A DNA stretch of 64,000 nt from Cacajao melanocephalus (lineage: Eukaryota > Chordata > Mammalia > Primates > Pitheciidae), in assembly GCA_963573385.1 (NCBI GenBank), contig CAUYLG010071187.1, positions 62,001 to 126,000 of the forward strand. The letters run 5' to 3'. This document shows positions 30,821 to 43,040 of the stretch, piece by piece. The translations under genes were made by a program, and so were the position numbers. A model generated the notes under the pieces. It was not told where the DNA came from and made no database searches. It was given only the letters and a program-made list of their open reading frames with translations. How positions within the stretch are numbered: position 1 is the first letter of the stretch; each line of letters starts with the position of its first letter.

Positions 30821-32914
30821 GGATTATGAGTTCTCTCTTGGAACCCGCCCAATTTGCCCTACAGAACCACTGCCACACACCAGGAGTCTGCACCCTAAAT
30901 GGTCATCACAGATTAACCCAAGTGTACAGAGAAATAAACAGAAACATGACAACAGCTGCCTGAACAATGGCCCAGCCAACAGCACTCATGTTTCCTCTCC
31001 ATTCTCGCCACTTCAGAGCAAGACTCCCATCACCTCACTCCTGAAGGATTTGCTAACTGACCTCCTTGCTCAACTCTCAACCCACCCTGCAAGGCACTGC
31101 TAGATAAAGCTGCTGTGTGAAGTTCTGGGGCCTCTGGAGGCTCAGGTGCCCATCAGTAAAATGCAAGACGAAAACCTTTAAGATGGTTGTTACATCTATC
31201 TGCCTTTTACAGTATCATTAACTTAATCTGTGGCTTTAAATTGACTACTATAAGTGAGAAGCAGTTACACTTGCCGTGATGTAATTATGTATTTGTTTTA
31301 AAACGTTGTATTTATTTAAAAATAAAGTGTCTGACACATATAAATACTATATAATTGTTTACTTAAGTGTTTTAATGCTTTGCCATTGTGCCAACTTCCA
31401 CACTGACAGACAGAAGATGAGAAAATCACATGCGGTCCCTCAGAACATGAGATAGGAGTTTTTGTTGTCTGGCTCTGTTTAGGAACATGCAATTGGGTTC
31501 CTCCTGAATCAAACCCAGACTCTAGACCCCTATCATCTATTCCCACTTACAACCTCACTTACACTTACCTGTGACTGGTTCCCAGGGGTTACTTCCCTCC
31601 CTCCTGGAGTCATCCCCTGGCAACTTCATCCCCATTTCTGTGACCACCCTAGCCTACATCGCTAACTTCAGAACACTCCAAAAACTACTAATCCCTCCAG
31701 GCTCACTGCCTTTGAAAAGCCCTCCCCAAACACTGCAGACCACAGAGCTCACTCTCTTTGCTGGCTCTCTGTTGAAGTTAGACTGAGCCTCACCATCTCA
31801 CTCTTGATGACTCAGTCTTTGCCACTGCCTGAGAGATCAGAAAGTCTGCCTTCTCATGAATGTCCCAAGTTCCTTAAGCAGGGAGACTGTGACTTCTTTT
31901 TTCTGGATATACAACATTTAAGAGATATGTCTGAAATTGTTGATGGCAATAGCAGTACAACTAATGCTTAAGGTTCTCTAGCAGAAAGAGATAATCACAG
32001 GCTATACCATTTCCTAAACAGTTCAAAGGCAACTTGGAATTCTTCAGCTGGCCCATGAGCAGAAAAATAAAGAATTCTTTCCTCAGCACACATCCCAGTT
32101 TGAAAAGAAAAATCAATCATGGGGTCACAGGAGAGGGTAGCAGCCATGTTCTGGTCAGAGATTTGATTTCAGAGCAAAGCAGACAAAAGAAAATGCTTTC
32201 CTTATCACCTCCCATATTGGGTATAAACAGTTAAACTTGTTAAAGTAAATAAACTAAATGCAGTAGGTTAAGGGGCTTTAACACTGACTTTTGAGCCTCA
32301 AATGGCTAAAACCAGTTCCAAAGGTAAAGCTCTTGAAGACAGACCTTTCATCATCTAGTCTGCAGAACTCAAAGAAGAGAGATACTAATTAGTAAATCTA
32401 AGTAGCTCTGTCCAGTAGAAATACAATGCAAGTCAAAAAAATTTTAAATGTTCTAATGGTCATATTTTTCAAAAATAAGTGAGATTAATTTTAACATCTT
32501 TTAATTTGACATGCAATCAATACTTTGAAAGCTGTTAATGAGAAATTTTATATAATTGTTCATACTAAGTCTTCAAAATCTAAATCTGATGTTTTCTACT
32601 TATAGCACATCTCTTCAGACAAGCGTCATTTCAAATGCTCAAGAGTCTCATGTGGCTTCCATCCTGGAAAGGGGAGATTGCTAGATGAAAATGAGTAAGA
32701 CTCCAACCAAAGTAAAAGCAACTAAGAGCAAGAATGTTTCATACAGAAAGGGACTGAAAGGTGTGAGGTTATTCTTTCTTAGATTCTCCATCTACCACAT
32801 ACTATATCTTGTTCTGCCATAGTTGTTTCTTATTATTAATGGAGACTCAACTTCTTGGTAACTAAGAAATTTTATCTGTGTTCACTCTAGATTCTCTCCG
32901 GAGCAAGACAGGCT

Positions 32915-33060
32915 GGATTTGCATTTTGGCTTCACTATTCACTATCTGTGAGCCCTTGGTGAGTTATTTAACCTCTCTGAGCACCAGTTTCCTCAGCTGT
33001 AATACGTAGACAGTGACAGTTCGTCTATCTCAAAGGAGGATTAAATGAAATAATAATATA
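32915..33060 (+). repeat. MIR SINE fragment
   Basis: MIR core 'atctgtgagcccttggtgag', 'ttatttaacctctctgagca', 'ccagtttcctcagctgtaat' followed by an AT-rich arm. Confidence 0.85.
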
Positions 33061-34244
33061 ATATTATTAGTGTTAGCTTTAATTATTATTATTCTTACTA
33101 CTTCTACTTTATTTATCTGAATAAATCCAGACAAATGGACTATTTCTTAAAGGCAAGACTCAGGTGAGTTCCTTGAATTACAAACACATGATCTCCAGAG
33201 GCCAAAGAGGGAGGCTTCAATGACAAGTCAGACAGATTCAACCTATTTCAAAGATAGTAAATATCATCACAGAAGCTTTAAAAAAAAAGTGACTGAGAAG
33301 TACACCAGAAATAATAGTGTTCAAAAAGGCATGATCCTGTGCAAAAGTGGAATCTGTCATTGCATTAGGCTGACTACTGGCTTCCTGAATTAAGTGTTAA
33401 ATCTCCTTTAATGTAGTTGTTATATTGTATCTGTAATAAAAAGTAATCTAGGATTTTAAAATTTAAAACCAGAGATTCTCAGCTTCTGAGAACCATCTTG
33501 GCATACAGTTGGTGACCTATCTGGTGTGGCAGGTACAGTATTTACCATTCAAGACCAAAGAGAAGATATAATTTTATATGGCTTATAGAGGAGTCTCTCT
33601 CGCTGCTCTCCTCTTCTCCTTTCCTTTTTCTTCCCTCTCTAGCAGGAGACAAGAGAATCACAATGTAGAGACGTTATTCTTTTCTCTCCAGCTCAGGGGA
33701 AAAGGGACCTGATTATGCCATTAGAAAAAAGGCAGACACAGGCAAGACATGACACCCGTCCTGTACCTTGTTCCCAGAGCCATTGTCTCATGTGAAACTG
33801 AACACAGCCATCAATTCAGTTGATGCTCATGTGGAACACACTGTGGACTTTCCTTTCCACAAGGGATACTGTGTTACAAAAACAGGCTCAGTCACCACTG
33901 GTTACCCTTGCTCTGGTCACGACATACCGACCTCAGAAAGATCAATCCAGAACAAAAGTTGTCTTAACAGAACATGGGTCTAAAGCTATTGTTTTTACAA
34001 ACCTGAACTTAAAATCCCTTGGATTCAGAAAAGCATCCAAACAGTCAGGGTGGGAAACAAAGCTCAGCTTTCTTCACTCTCCAGTATGATATTTTTTTAG
34101 AGTGAACATCAGTGAATGTAACTTTAAATTGTAAAGTTAATTAAGCCTTCGTGCTCCCAAACGTTAAGAGAAATGTGGGAATGTATTTTTTTCTACCTTC
34201 TGTGTGTGGGTAAGAAGTAGCATGCAAAAGTATAAACTAGAATA

Positions 34245-34440
34245 CTGGCTTTTCCGGACCAGCTGTGTGACTTAGAGCAATCACCTTGACTACTCCTAGC
34301 CTGTATTTCTTCATTTGTAAAATAGGCGGTCACACAATCTCACATTATTGTCATAAGGATCAAATGAGATAATACATATAAACTGTCCTAACACAGTGCC
34401 TAGCCTGTAATTGGTACTTAATAACTGTTAATGTCACTCT
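34245..34440 (+). repeat. MIR SINE
   Basis: MIR core and 3' arm: 'ccagctgtgtgacttagagc', 'atttcttcatttgtaaaata', 'cataaggatcaaatgagata', 'cctagcctgtaattggtact'. Confidence 0.88.
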
Positions 34441-34564
34441 ATTCCTCTCTCCTCCCAGTTTAAAGGCAGGACCAATAAAGTGTGACCTAGGGACCATAGT
34501 GCTTGTAATTTCATCCTCATCTCCAGCATTTGGAAGAAAAAAAGTGGCCAACTATCAATCACTG

Positions 34565-35640
34565 TCTTTTTTTCTTCCAATTTTTCTTATTGTGGTAAAA
34601 TACACATAACACAAAATCCACCATCTTAGCCATTTTTATTGTATACATTTAAGGTACAAAACTTGATGATCTAAAATCTGTGTGTACTGTGAAATAATCA
34701 CCACAATCAGACTAATTAATATATCCATCACACCACAGTTACCCTTTGTGGGTGTGTATAGTGAGTACACTTAAGTTGTACCCTCTTAGCCAATTTCAAC
34801 TCTGTAATACAATATTGTTATCTATCTACCATGCTGTACATAGACCTCCAGAATTTATGAATCTTGCATAGCTGAAGCTTTGTACTTTTTGATCAACATC
34901 TATCTCCCCATTTCCCCTGCCCCTGGTTATCACCATTCTGCCTTCCGATAACCACCATTCTATTCTCTGCTTTTATCAGTTTGAATATTTTAGATCCCAC
35001 ATATAAGTGAGATCATGCAGTATTTGTCTTTCCGTAACTGGCTTATTTCACTTAGCACAATGTCTTCCAGGTCCATTCATGTCACATATGACAGCATTTT
35101 CTTCTATTTTAAGGCTGAATAATATTCCATTATATATATATATATATTCTTTAGCCAAGAAGCAACCTAAATAATATTGCATTATACACATATATATGCA
35201 TATATGCTTTAGCCAAGAAGCAACCTAAAGGTCCATCTACAGATGAATGGATAAAGGAAATGTTTTATATATACATGTATAAAACATTTATATACATATT
35301 ACACATTATATACATATATAAAACATTTATATACATATATAAAACATTTTCTTTATCTATTCATCTGTAGATAGACCTTTAGGTTGCTTCTTGGCTATTG
35401 TGAATATTTGCCTACTGTGAATAATGCTGCAAAGAACATGGGCATGTAGACATTTATTCAAGATCCTGATTTTAATTCTCATGGATAAATATCCAGAAGT
35501 GAGATTGCCAGGTCATATGGTAGTTTTATAATTTTTTCTATAATGGTTGTACCAATTTATATTCCCACTAACAGTGTACCAGGGTTCCCTTTTCTCCATA
35601 TGCTTGCCAACACTTATCTTTTGGTTTATTAAAAAATGGG
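34565..35640 (-). mobile_element. L1M fossil, antisense: 3' UTR and ORF2 3' end
   Basis: Read on +, this is the reverse complement of an old L1 3' end: 'attgtggtaaaatacacata', 'ccaccattctattctctgct', 'aaggctgaataatattccat', 'gaataatgctgcaaagaaca' and 'ccaacacttatcttttggtt'. An extra inverted and tandem duplication sits within it at 35118-35398 (reported separately). The coding frame is destroyed. Confidence 0.85.
35118..35398. repeat. Inverted plus tandem duplication inside the L1 fossil
   Basis: The left arm 35210-35272 and the right arm 35336-35398 are reverse complements over about 62 nt with only three mismatches, separated by about 63 nt of TA-rich DNA. Part of the arm ('tttagccaagaagcaaccta', 35150-35169 and 35208-35227) is also directly repeated. 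The right arm has the normal L1 order, so the left arm is the added copy. Confidence 0.93.
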
Positions 35641-37400
35641 CACTCTAAAAAGTATTCTTAGTTGGCAGCTTTTTTCTTTCAGCACTTTGAATATATTGCC
35701 CCATGCTTTTCTGGCCTGCAGGAGTCTGCTGAGAAATCCACTGGTAGTCTTACGAGGATTCCCTTGTATGTAATGAGTTGATTTCCTCTTGCTGCTTTCA
35801 AAATTCTGTTTGTCTTTGACTTTCAACAATTTGATTATCATGTGTCCCAGTGAAAATCTCTTAATGTTCAGCCTATTAAGGGTTCTTTGAGCATTGTGGA
35901 TCTGGATGCTCACTGCCCTCCTCAGATTTGAGAAGTTTTCTGTCACTATTTCTTTAAATAAGTTTTCTGTCCCTTTCTTCCTTTTTTGCTCCTTCTGGAA
36001 TTTGTCTGATGCTATCCCATAAGTCACAAATACATTATTCTCTTTTTCATTCTTTTATTTGTATGTTTCTCCCTCTTACTGAATCACTTCAATTGATCTG
36101 TTTTCAAGTTCACTGATTATTTCTTCTGTTTCAGTCTGCTGTTGAGGCTCTCTATTGAATTTTCAGTTTAGTCACTGTATCTTCAGCTTCAGAATTTCTA
36201 TTTGGTTCTTTTTATGATTTTTATCACTACTGAACTTATCATTTTGTTCAGTATTGTATTCCTGATTTCATTTCATTATCTCTGTTCTCTTGTAGTTTAC
36301 TGAGCTTCTTTAAGATAATTATTTTGAATTCTCTATCAGACAATTCATAGATATTCACTTCTTTGGGGCCAACTACTGGAACTTTATTTTGTTCCTTTAG
36401 TAAAGTTTCCTTGATTCTTCATTCTCCTTGAAGGCTTGATACTGTTTTCACATTTGAGGAATCAGTCTCCTCTTCCTGTCTTTGCTGACTGGAGAGAATG
36501 ACCTTCACTAGTCAGCCCAGCTAGAGATTTTGAAGGTCTCTCAGTCCTTATCTATGGACACACCTGCCCCACTTCTCTCATTCCCTCTTGCAGGCAGTGG
36601 GGGCCATCTTAGTACTGTTGGCCTTCTCTCAATTCCACTTTAGGGCACTGGCCTTCACTTAATCAACACTTCAGAGCACTGCCCTTTATTTTCCCCAGGG
36701 CAGTGTCCTGAAGTGTTCAAATTTGTATACCTTCTCTGCATCCCACAGAGTTGAGCTAGGGGCTGATATTCACATGCTGTCTGTAAGAGCATGCACACAC
36801 CATCTCAGAGGCTTGTATGTACCATCCTACGGATATATACACACAGATAGCTAGGGGCACATGATAGCCAGTTGCGGGAGCACATGACTTCAGGTGAGGC
36901 ATCCCATGGGGTTAGTGGGTGAGCCTCTTGGTGGAGTCCACAATCAGTTAATAGGATGAGACCTATGCAATGGTTTTGGTGAGCTCCTGCCCCTTTTCCC
37001 TGCTCCTGGCTTCCCCTGGACTATTCAAACATGTCAATCCCATTAGTGATCTAGGGGTGGGGCAAGGCAGAAGTGAGTATCTTGGATGATGTCCTGTGAG
37101 GCTGTGCAAATCGGACAGTAACTACACTGTCTCTTTACCCCACTGGATAAATCATAGGCCAAAGTGGTCTTTCTTGGAATTGAGCTGTGCCACCTCGAGG
37201 GAGAGGTGACACAGGTAAAGTAAAACTGTTCTTATGACCCTCTTCATGGTATCTATTCTCGGATTTTTTTTTTTTTCTCAAATGAGGTTCTAGAATCTCT
37301 CCATTGGATTTTGGAGTTACCACAGAGGTATTCACATCCATGGATAATTGTCAAAATCAATGTTTTTGGGTGGCTATGAGGGTTGGAACCTCCTATTCTT
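35641..37400 (-). mobile_element. L1-type fossil, antisense: ORF1 and 5' region
   Basis: A minus-strand frame at 35629-36027 (132 codons) keeps a recognisable L1 ORF1p central and C-terminal region, with a 'ENLFKEIVTENF' motif and an 'HMIIKLLKVKDKQNF' motif. Further 5' ORF1 and 5' UTR-like sequence extends right to about 37400. It abuts ORF2 3'-end sequence at about 35640 with almost all of ORF2 missing, so either one internally deleted L1 or a half-L1 (HAL1-type) copy beside another fragment. Confidence 0.75.
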
Positions 37401-37427
37401 TCATCTGCTGACATCACTGTTTCTTAA

Positions 37428-37615
37428 TCACTTTTAAGTGTACAGTTCTGTGGACTAAATACACACACGTTGTTGTGCACCCATCACCACCATCCAGCTC
37501 CAGAGTTCTTTTCATCTCGAAAACAAAAACTCCATAGCCATTAAACAAAAACTCCTTATTTGCTCCTCTCCAGCTCCTGGAAACCACCATTCTGTCTCCA
37601 TTTCAAGCATTACCT
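37428..37615 (-). mobile_element. Second L1M 3' UTR fragment, antisense
   Basis: Repeats the same L1M 3' UTR block found at 34.6-34.95 kb ('tttaagtgtacagttctgtg', 'tgcacccatcaccaccatcc', 'ctcctggaaaccaccattct'), so it belongs to a separate insertion. Confidence 0.8.
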
Positions 37616-39039
37616 TTTGAATTCAAATGTCAATCATTTTATTTACTCTTTCTTTCACTCATTCATTCAATAAACATTTATTTAGCACATGCCTTTTAGA
37701 CAGAAGACCTACTATCTGAGTCTAGAAGATGGTGCCACAAAAACCAAAAACTAACAAAATCAAACTAAACTAGAACTCTGAAATGGGGAGGGAGAAGAGG
37801 AGGAAGAGATCTCCTACTTGTCACATGATCCATAAACATTGATGGCTTTAGCAATTTCCCAAATACTCAGAAAAGAGCAACTTACTGGAGAAAGGCTGCA
37901 CATTTTAGCATGGGTTGGCAGTGTTCCAGGGCAAATTATCCTTAAAAACAATGCACTGTTGGTCCCTCCCAGGTGTCTTGATAGAATCCTTCATATTGAG
38001 CTACACATTCAAAAGTTTGTTTCCTTTATGAAAATGAACTCTGGATCAAGCTGAATTGACTAATTACTACTGTATATGGTGATTAGGAAAGTGACATTTG
38101 GTACAGCTAATTTATGAAAATATAGACAAGGGCAATAGCTCTGCTCAGAGTGCAAAAGAAATTAAACATATTTGCTACCATGAACAATGTTCTCATGTCC
38201 CCTTCACCAGATGGGCTGCTGGATTTATGATGGGACATGTTATAGATACATATCAAGATAAATGGAAACTAGGAGCCCCTTTCAAGCTGGACTTCAAGAT
38301 CTAAAGAGAGAATCTGTTCCATAGCTGGCTTGTTAATTGATAGAGCTGTATTCCTGAATTTTTATCCATTATTGAAATCAATATCAAAAAACAATATTGA
38401 ACTGATTATGAACAATATTTTCAACTTTATCTAAGCAATAATCAAGGTTAAGCAATGATAAAGCAAAACTGAAAAGTCTGAATTGCATTTCCTTTTACTT
38501 TTTCAGCCCATCGTCTTACAGTTAGATAGCCTGGTAAGTGCCAGAGTCAAAGAAGGAAAGGGGCAATAAAGTCTACAAATTAGATACTTTATCAATTAGA
38601 TGCTCCAACAAGAGCTGAGGGTGGCACTCACCACCTTCCAGCAGCAAGAGCCTCATGGTAGGAAGAAGCCAAATCTCAAAGCCATTAATGGCAGCAGCAG
38701 GAAGTGACAGTCAGGGCAGGACCCTCTGTCTTTAGCAGCTTTTATCACTATTTCCCGTGTGTCTGGTTCCTCCAACAGCACCACAGGCATCTCTAAATCA
38801 GGACCTAAGTCTGCAGCCAGATAAGCACGCTTTTGAGACACCAGAATTGCTTTAGTGTAGTTCTAGGAAAATGATAATTCTGCTTTTATTGATTATATAG
38901 CATGTTATGTTTTGTTCAAATGCTTTCTCACACATCCTGGTTAGTTACCTATGGCAGACATTCTTCCCCTTTTACAAATAAGGAAAACAAAGCATAGAGC
39001 ACTTAAATGGCCTGCCAAAGACCACATAATTAAGCAGAA

Positions 39040-39235
39040 CTGATAATAAATAAGTGTACTATATGCCAGGCTATGTGCTGAGAGTTTTACTCACATTTTC
39101 CTCATCGGATAGGTTCTATTGTTACCTCTGTTTTAGAGGAGGAAAACGAGGCTGAGAGAAGTTAAAAAATCTGCCTACAGTCCCACAGCTAACAAGTGAC
39201 ATAGATGGGATTGAATTTGCATCTGCCTCCAAAAC
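39040..39235 (-). repeat. MIR SINE, antisense
   Basis: Antisense MIR order: 'atatgccaggctatgtgctg', 'gaggaaaacgaggctgagag', 'cagtcccacagctaacaagt', 'atgggattgaatttgcatct'. A similar weaker piece lies at 38940-39040. Confidence 0.85.
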
Positions 39236-40108
39236 CAGTTCTTAAATATCTAAACAGACTTTGTCAGATAAGGAGTCACTGTGACTACATCTGATCATGC
39301 CCAGTTAATCCTTTCAAGTGAACAAGGACAGAGCAGGCAGACCTGTGTTGACACATGGCATTGCTTTTATCATATCAATCTGTACATTTCCACCTCCTTT
39401 GCTTTCACACTGATACCTTGAGGCTGCCTTCTACCCACACTGAAGCAGAAACAGACTCAAGGAAACCCCTGTATCAAACTCTGCATAGAAAAGCTCCTTT
39501 CTCTGCTTGGTTTTCAGGTGCCTGAACACTTGACTAGGACTGAGAAAAAAACAAGAATAGGGGCACCAAAGTTATTAGGATGCGAGAAAAAGGTACGGGA
39601 AAGGGGGGACATGAGGGGAAGGGACTCCACCTCTCTGTAACCTCAGAGCCCTAGACACGTATGAGCCCCAGATCAGGGGTGAGATTTGGGGGTTCGATAC
39701 CTGGTAAGGATGGGGAGGGAAAACCTCCCCTTGACCTAGTGGAACTGATGTCTCCAGACAGAAATCTCTCTATGAGTGGCAAAAGAGGGCCCATCCCCAC
39801 AGTTGCGACTTCTAAAATAAATTCCTTATACTTCCTCCTACCTGAATGTACCTACCAACCCCACACAGTTCAAACAGTCCAAATAACTATCAGGTGCTTG
39901 AGCCTGAAATATAAATGGACATCTGGTCCAGTTCTGACGACAGCATGAAGGGGAGGTATGATCCTCATTCTGTTTACCGCCCATCCTTATCACATCGAGT
40001 CCTGACAAGGACATATAGACTGCCTGGCTGGAGGACAAGGACAGGGTGAGATAACCTGCAAACAGTCCAGACCTGTACCTTACTACCCTTCTCACTGCAT
40101 CTCATAAT

Positions 40109-40148
40109 ACACACACACGTGCATGCACACACACACACACACACACAT
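40109..40148. repeat. (CA)n microsatellite
   Basis: CA tract interrupted once by 'gtgcatg' near 40119-40125, then about 12 CA units. Confidence 0.95.
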
Positions 40149-42554
40149 ATACTCTGCCACATTTCAGCCTACATCTCATCAGAACAGGCCCACAAAAATG
40201 TTTCCACCCCTAATTTTATGTCAAGCAGCATGATGACATAGCCAACCACGCTGGAGGAAAAAAAAGTGCCATTAGGCAGTTTTGCTAAGCATCCCTTAAA
40301 TCAGCTAGTTGGGAATTCACTGCTAAGAACCAGTGGATAGGAGGAGCACAAAAATCAGAGGTTAGCACCCAGCCCCCACTCGCTATGTCATTCACAGCTC
40401 TGCCCCCTCATCTGCGCCCCCACTGCCCCCAGGCGCTGCTGCCTACTGTGCTCAGCTAGGCTCTCCCCTCTGCCACCAGCCACCATCCACAGCCCAGAGC
40501 TGCAGCACATCAGCATTCCTATCACTCCCCTCAACCCAAGGGGAAAGCATTCCAGCTGCCTTGTACTTAAGCATCACCCTCGGCACTATAAGCTGGTGCC
40601 TGTGCATAATTGACAAGGAATATGCTGATAAGAAATGGGGCTGTTCCAAGTTTCTGAAGGATAAATAGGTAATTAAAATAAAAACCTAATTTAAGAGAAT
40701 TCTGAAGATATTTTTTAAAACTCTCTGGCAACATCCTTTATGGATTATTCCCTTTTACCAGAACACTTCTGTTGTGCCTTTGTTTTGAATTCCAAGCCTG
40801 GGGCTGGACAGCCACTATTCTAGGGCATCCCACAGTCCTCACCACTCCTCGGGGGTACCTAAAGAGCCCTGGGCTAGGAGTAGAAAGCCCACCTCTGTTT
40901 CCCTGAAGGGCTCAGAAGTACCAGAATTTTCCAAAGTCTGAGCACCTGGTGACTCAGTGGAGTGCTCTCTAAGGACTGGCAACCTGGCCAGCAGCTGCCC
41001 CATGTATGTAGGGCAATACAAAAAGTCTCAGAGAGCACCACTAATCACCAAGGCACGAGTGTGCAGGGGTGAAATCAGCTTCAGGACCCCCTGCTTCTGG
41101 AAGCCCCATTTCACTGCCTGGCTGATTTCAGACCCACAATGAGCCAAAACACTTCCTGAGGCACACAAACAAACACAATCTCTACAAACTGCAGACCAGG
41201 AGGCTGCCACTTCCTCAGAGATGGCCTGGCATGCTCTTCATTCTACACAGCCTCCTTATCCTGGAGTTTGGGTTAATAATCATGGTCCTACCACCCATTA
41301 GCTAGCTTTCTACCGGCAGCAAAGTAAGTCTCTGAGTCTTAGTTAATGTGTAAAATGGGGTTAATATTTTTCTCATCAGAATTCCAACTAGTTCAAGAGA
41401 CCAGGCACTTCTTATGCAGGATCACCTTTAATCCCTGCCTCCTGCCATACCCTACTTGGTCACCTCTAACTTAACCAGTCTTATCTAGCCCAATTTACTG
41501 AAGGGCCTCACCTATTAGACCCTGTAATTTTCCCTCAGTTCAATCCTACCTATAAAGTGAGTGAAAACGAACAAAAGCCCTACCCTCACAGAGCTTAGTG
41601 TCTAGAAAAGGACAGGGGCATTATTGAAAGACTGGCACAAAGAGATGTCAAATTACAACTCTGACATAAAGGAGAAGTGCAGAGTGTTCTGAAATCATAG
41701 AAGAGGGTGCCTGAGCTATAACAGAAAGAAGGTTGACATTCCCAAGAGAAGCAAGATGATCCTTTGGGGCAGAAGGAAGAGCAGACGCAGGGCTTTGCGG
41801 GGAGAGAGCAGCTCACTCCTGAACAGGAAGACCTGGAGGCCTGCGCTGTGGAGAGTAAGGGGGCGTCACGGAAGATGTTGCTAGAAAAGAGGGAGGGAGC
41901 TAGACCATGGAAGGAATGAAGGCCGGGCTGAGACTTGGTCTCTATTGGGAACCCCAGTGGAAGTCACCAAAGATTATAAACTAGGAAAAGCCATGAACAG
42001 AATTGATTTTTTTAAACAAGCAAAAAACATTTTACTCTGGTCCCTGCATGAAGAACAGATTGGAGGGTCTGGCAGTGATATAAGGGATGGAAATATAAAC
42101 AGGCCAGTACAAAACTGCCAACAGGAAAAGGTTCCAGTGAGAGGAGGTTGGAGAATCCTTCCTGTGTCAGAGTCAGCTGGGTCCAGGGGCACATGTGGGT
42201 GGCACTAGGGGGACAAAATGGCCATTCTAGACAGAGGATCAGCAAAAGCAAAGGTGTAGGGGACAGGGGACTTTATAGGAACTGACAGCAGGTTCAGTAT
42301 TGCTGGAGCAAAAAGCGTGAGAGGGAGAGTGAAGAGAAATAAAGAGCTAAGAGGAAAGGTTGGCAGGGACCAGGCGGGAAGAGCTCCCTCCCCCACGCGA
42401 CAAGGCTCTATCCAGTAAGTTATCGGGAGCTGCAGAAGGACTTAAGCAGGGAGGCGATATGATCAAGTTTATTTTAGATAGATGTTTCTGTCAGTTGGGT
42501 TAAAAAAAAGGGATATGAGGAGATACGGGAATAGGTGGCTTTGCAGTCACACAT

Positions 42555-42815
42555 TAAAATACTATGCAGATATTAAAAATGATCAAAAGTGGAGAATTCT
42601 CCTGGCTTAATGCTGGATACAAAGCAGTATATTTCACAGTATCTCAAATAATATGTTTGTGTGTACATTAGCATTCAGGCTGAATGAACACAAATCTTTT
42701 AACAGGTTTATATAACTAACTGGCAGTATAAGAGATGCTTTTTTCCTTCTTTACAATTTTCTGTATTTATCACAATAAGCGTGTATATATGAAAGTTCAT
42801 AATCAGAAAAAAACC
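42555..42815 (+). repeat. Possible LINE tail fragment
   Basis: Contains 'actatgcagatattaaaaat', 'tacaattttctgtatttatc' and an A-rich end 'aatcagaaaaaaacc', resembling old LINE 3' tails. Preceded by an unassigned old-repeat-like stretch (about 41560-42500). Confidence 0.4.
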
Positions 42816-42879
42816 AAATATTTAAACTACATGAAGTCAGCATGAATGGCCCTAACACACTGATCGCAATAATTTACAT

Positions 42880-43040
42880 TTTGATAGCACCTGATATTTA
42901 GTGACCCTAAATCTTAAGCCGCAAGATAAATACCATTCTATGTTCACAGAGGGGAAAATAAAAAACAGGGAAGCAAAATGATTCATGTAACATGACACAA
43001 AAGGCTAGAGGCAGAAGCAGATCCGAACTAGGTAGAGGCA
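42880..43040 (-). repeat. MIR SINE, antisense
   Basis: Diverged antisense MIR: 'tttgatagcacctgatattt', 'cacagaggggaaaataaaaa' and 'ctagaggcagaagcagatcc'. Confidence 0.55.

Noticed and set aside
35629..36027. 132-codon minus-strand open frame as a gene
   Set aside because: It is a decayed L1 ORF1 relic within a larger L1 fossil; no independent promoter or intact partner ORF2.
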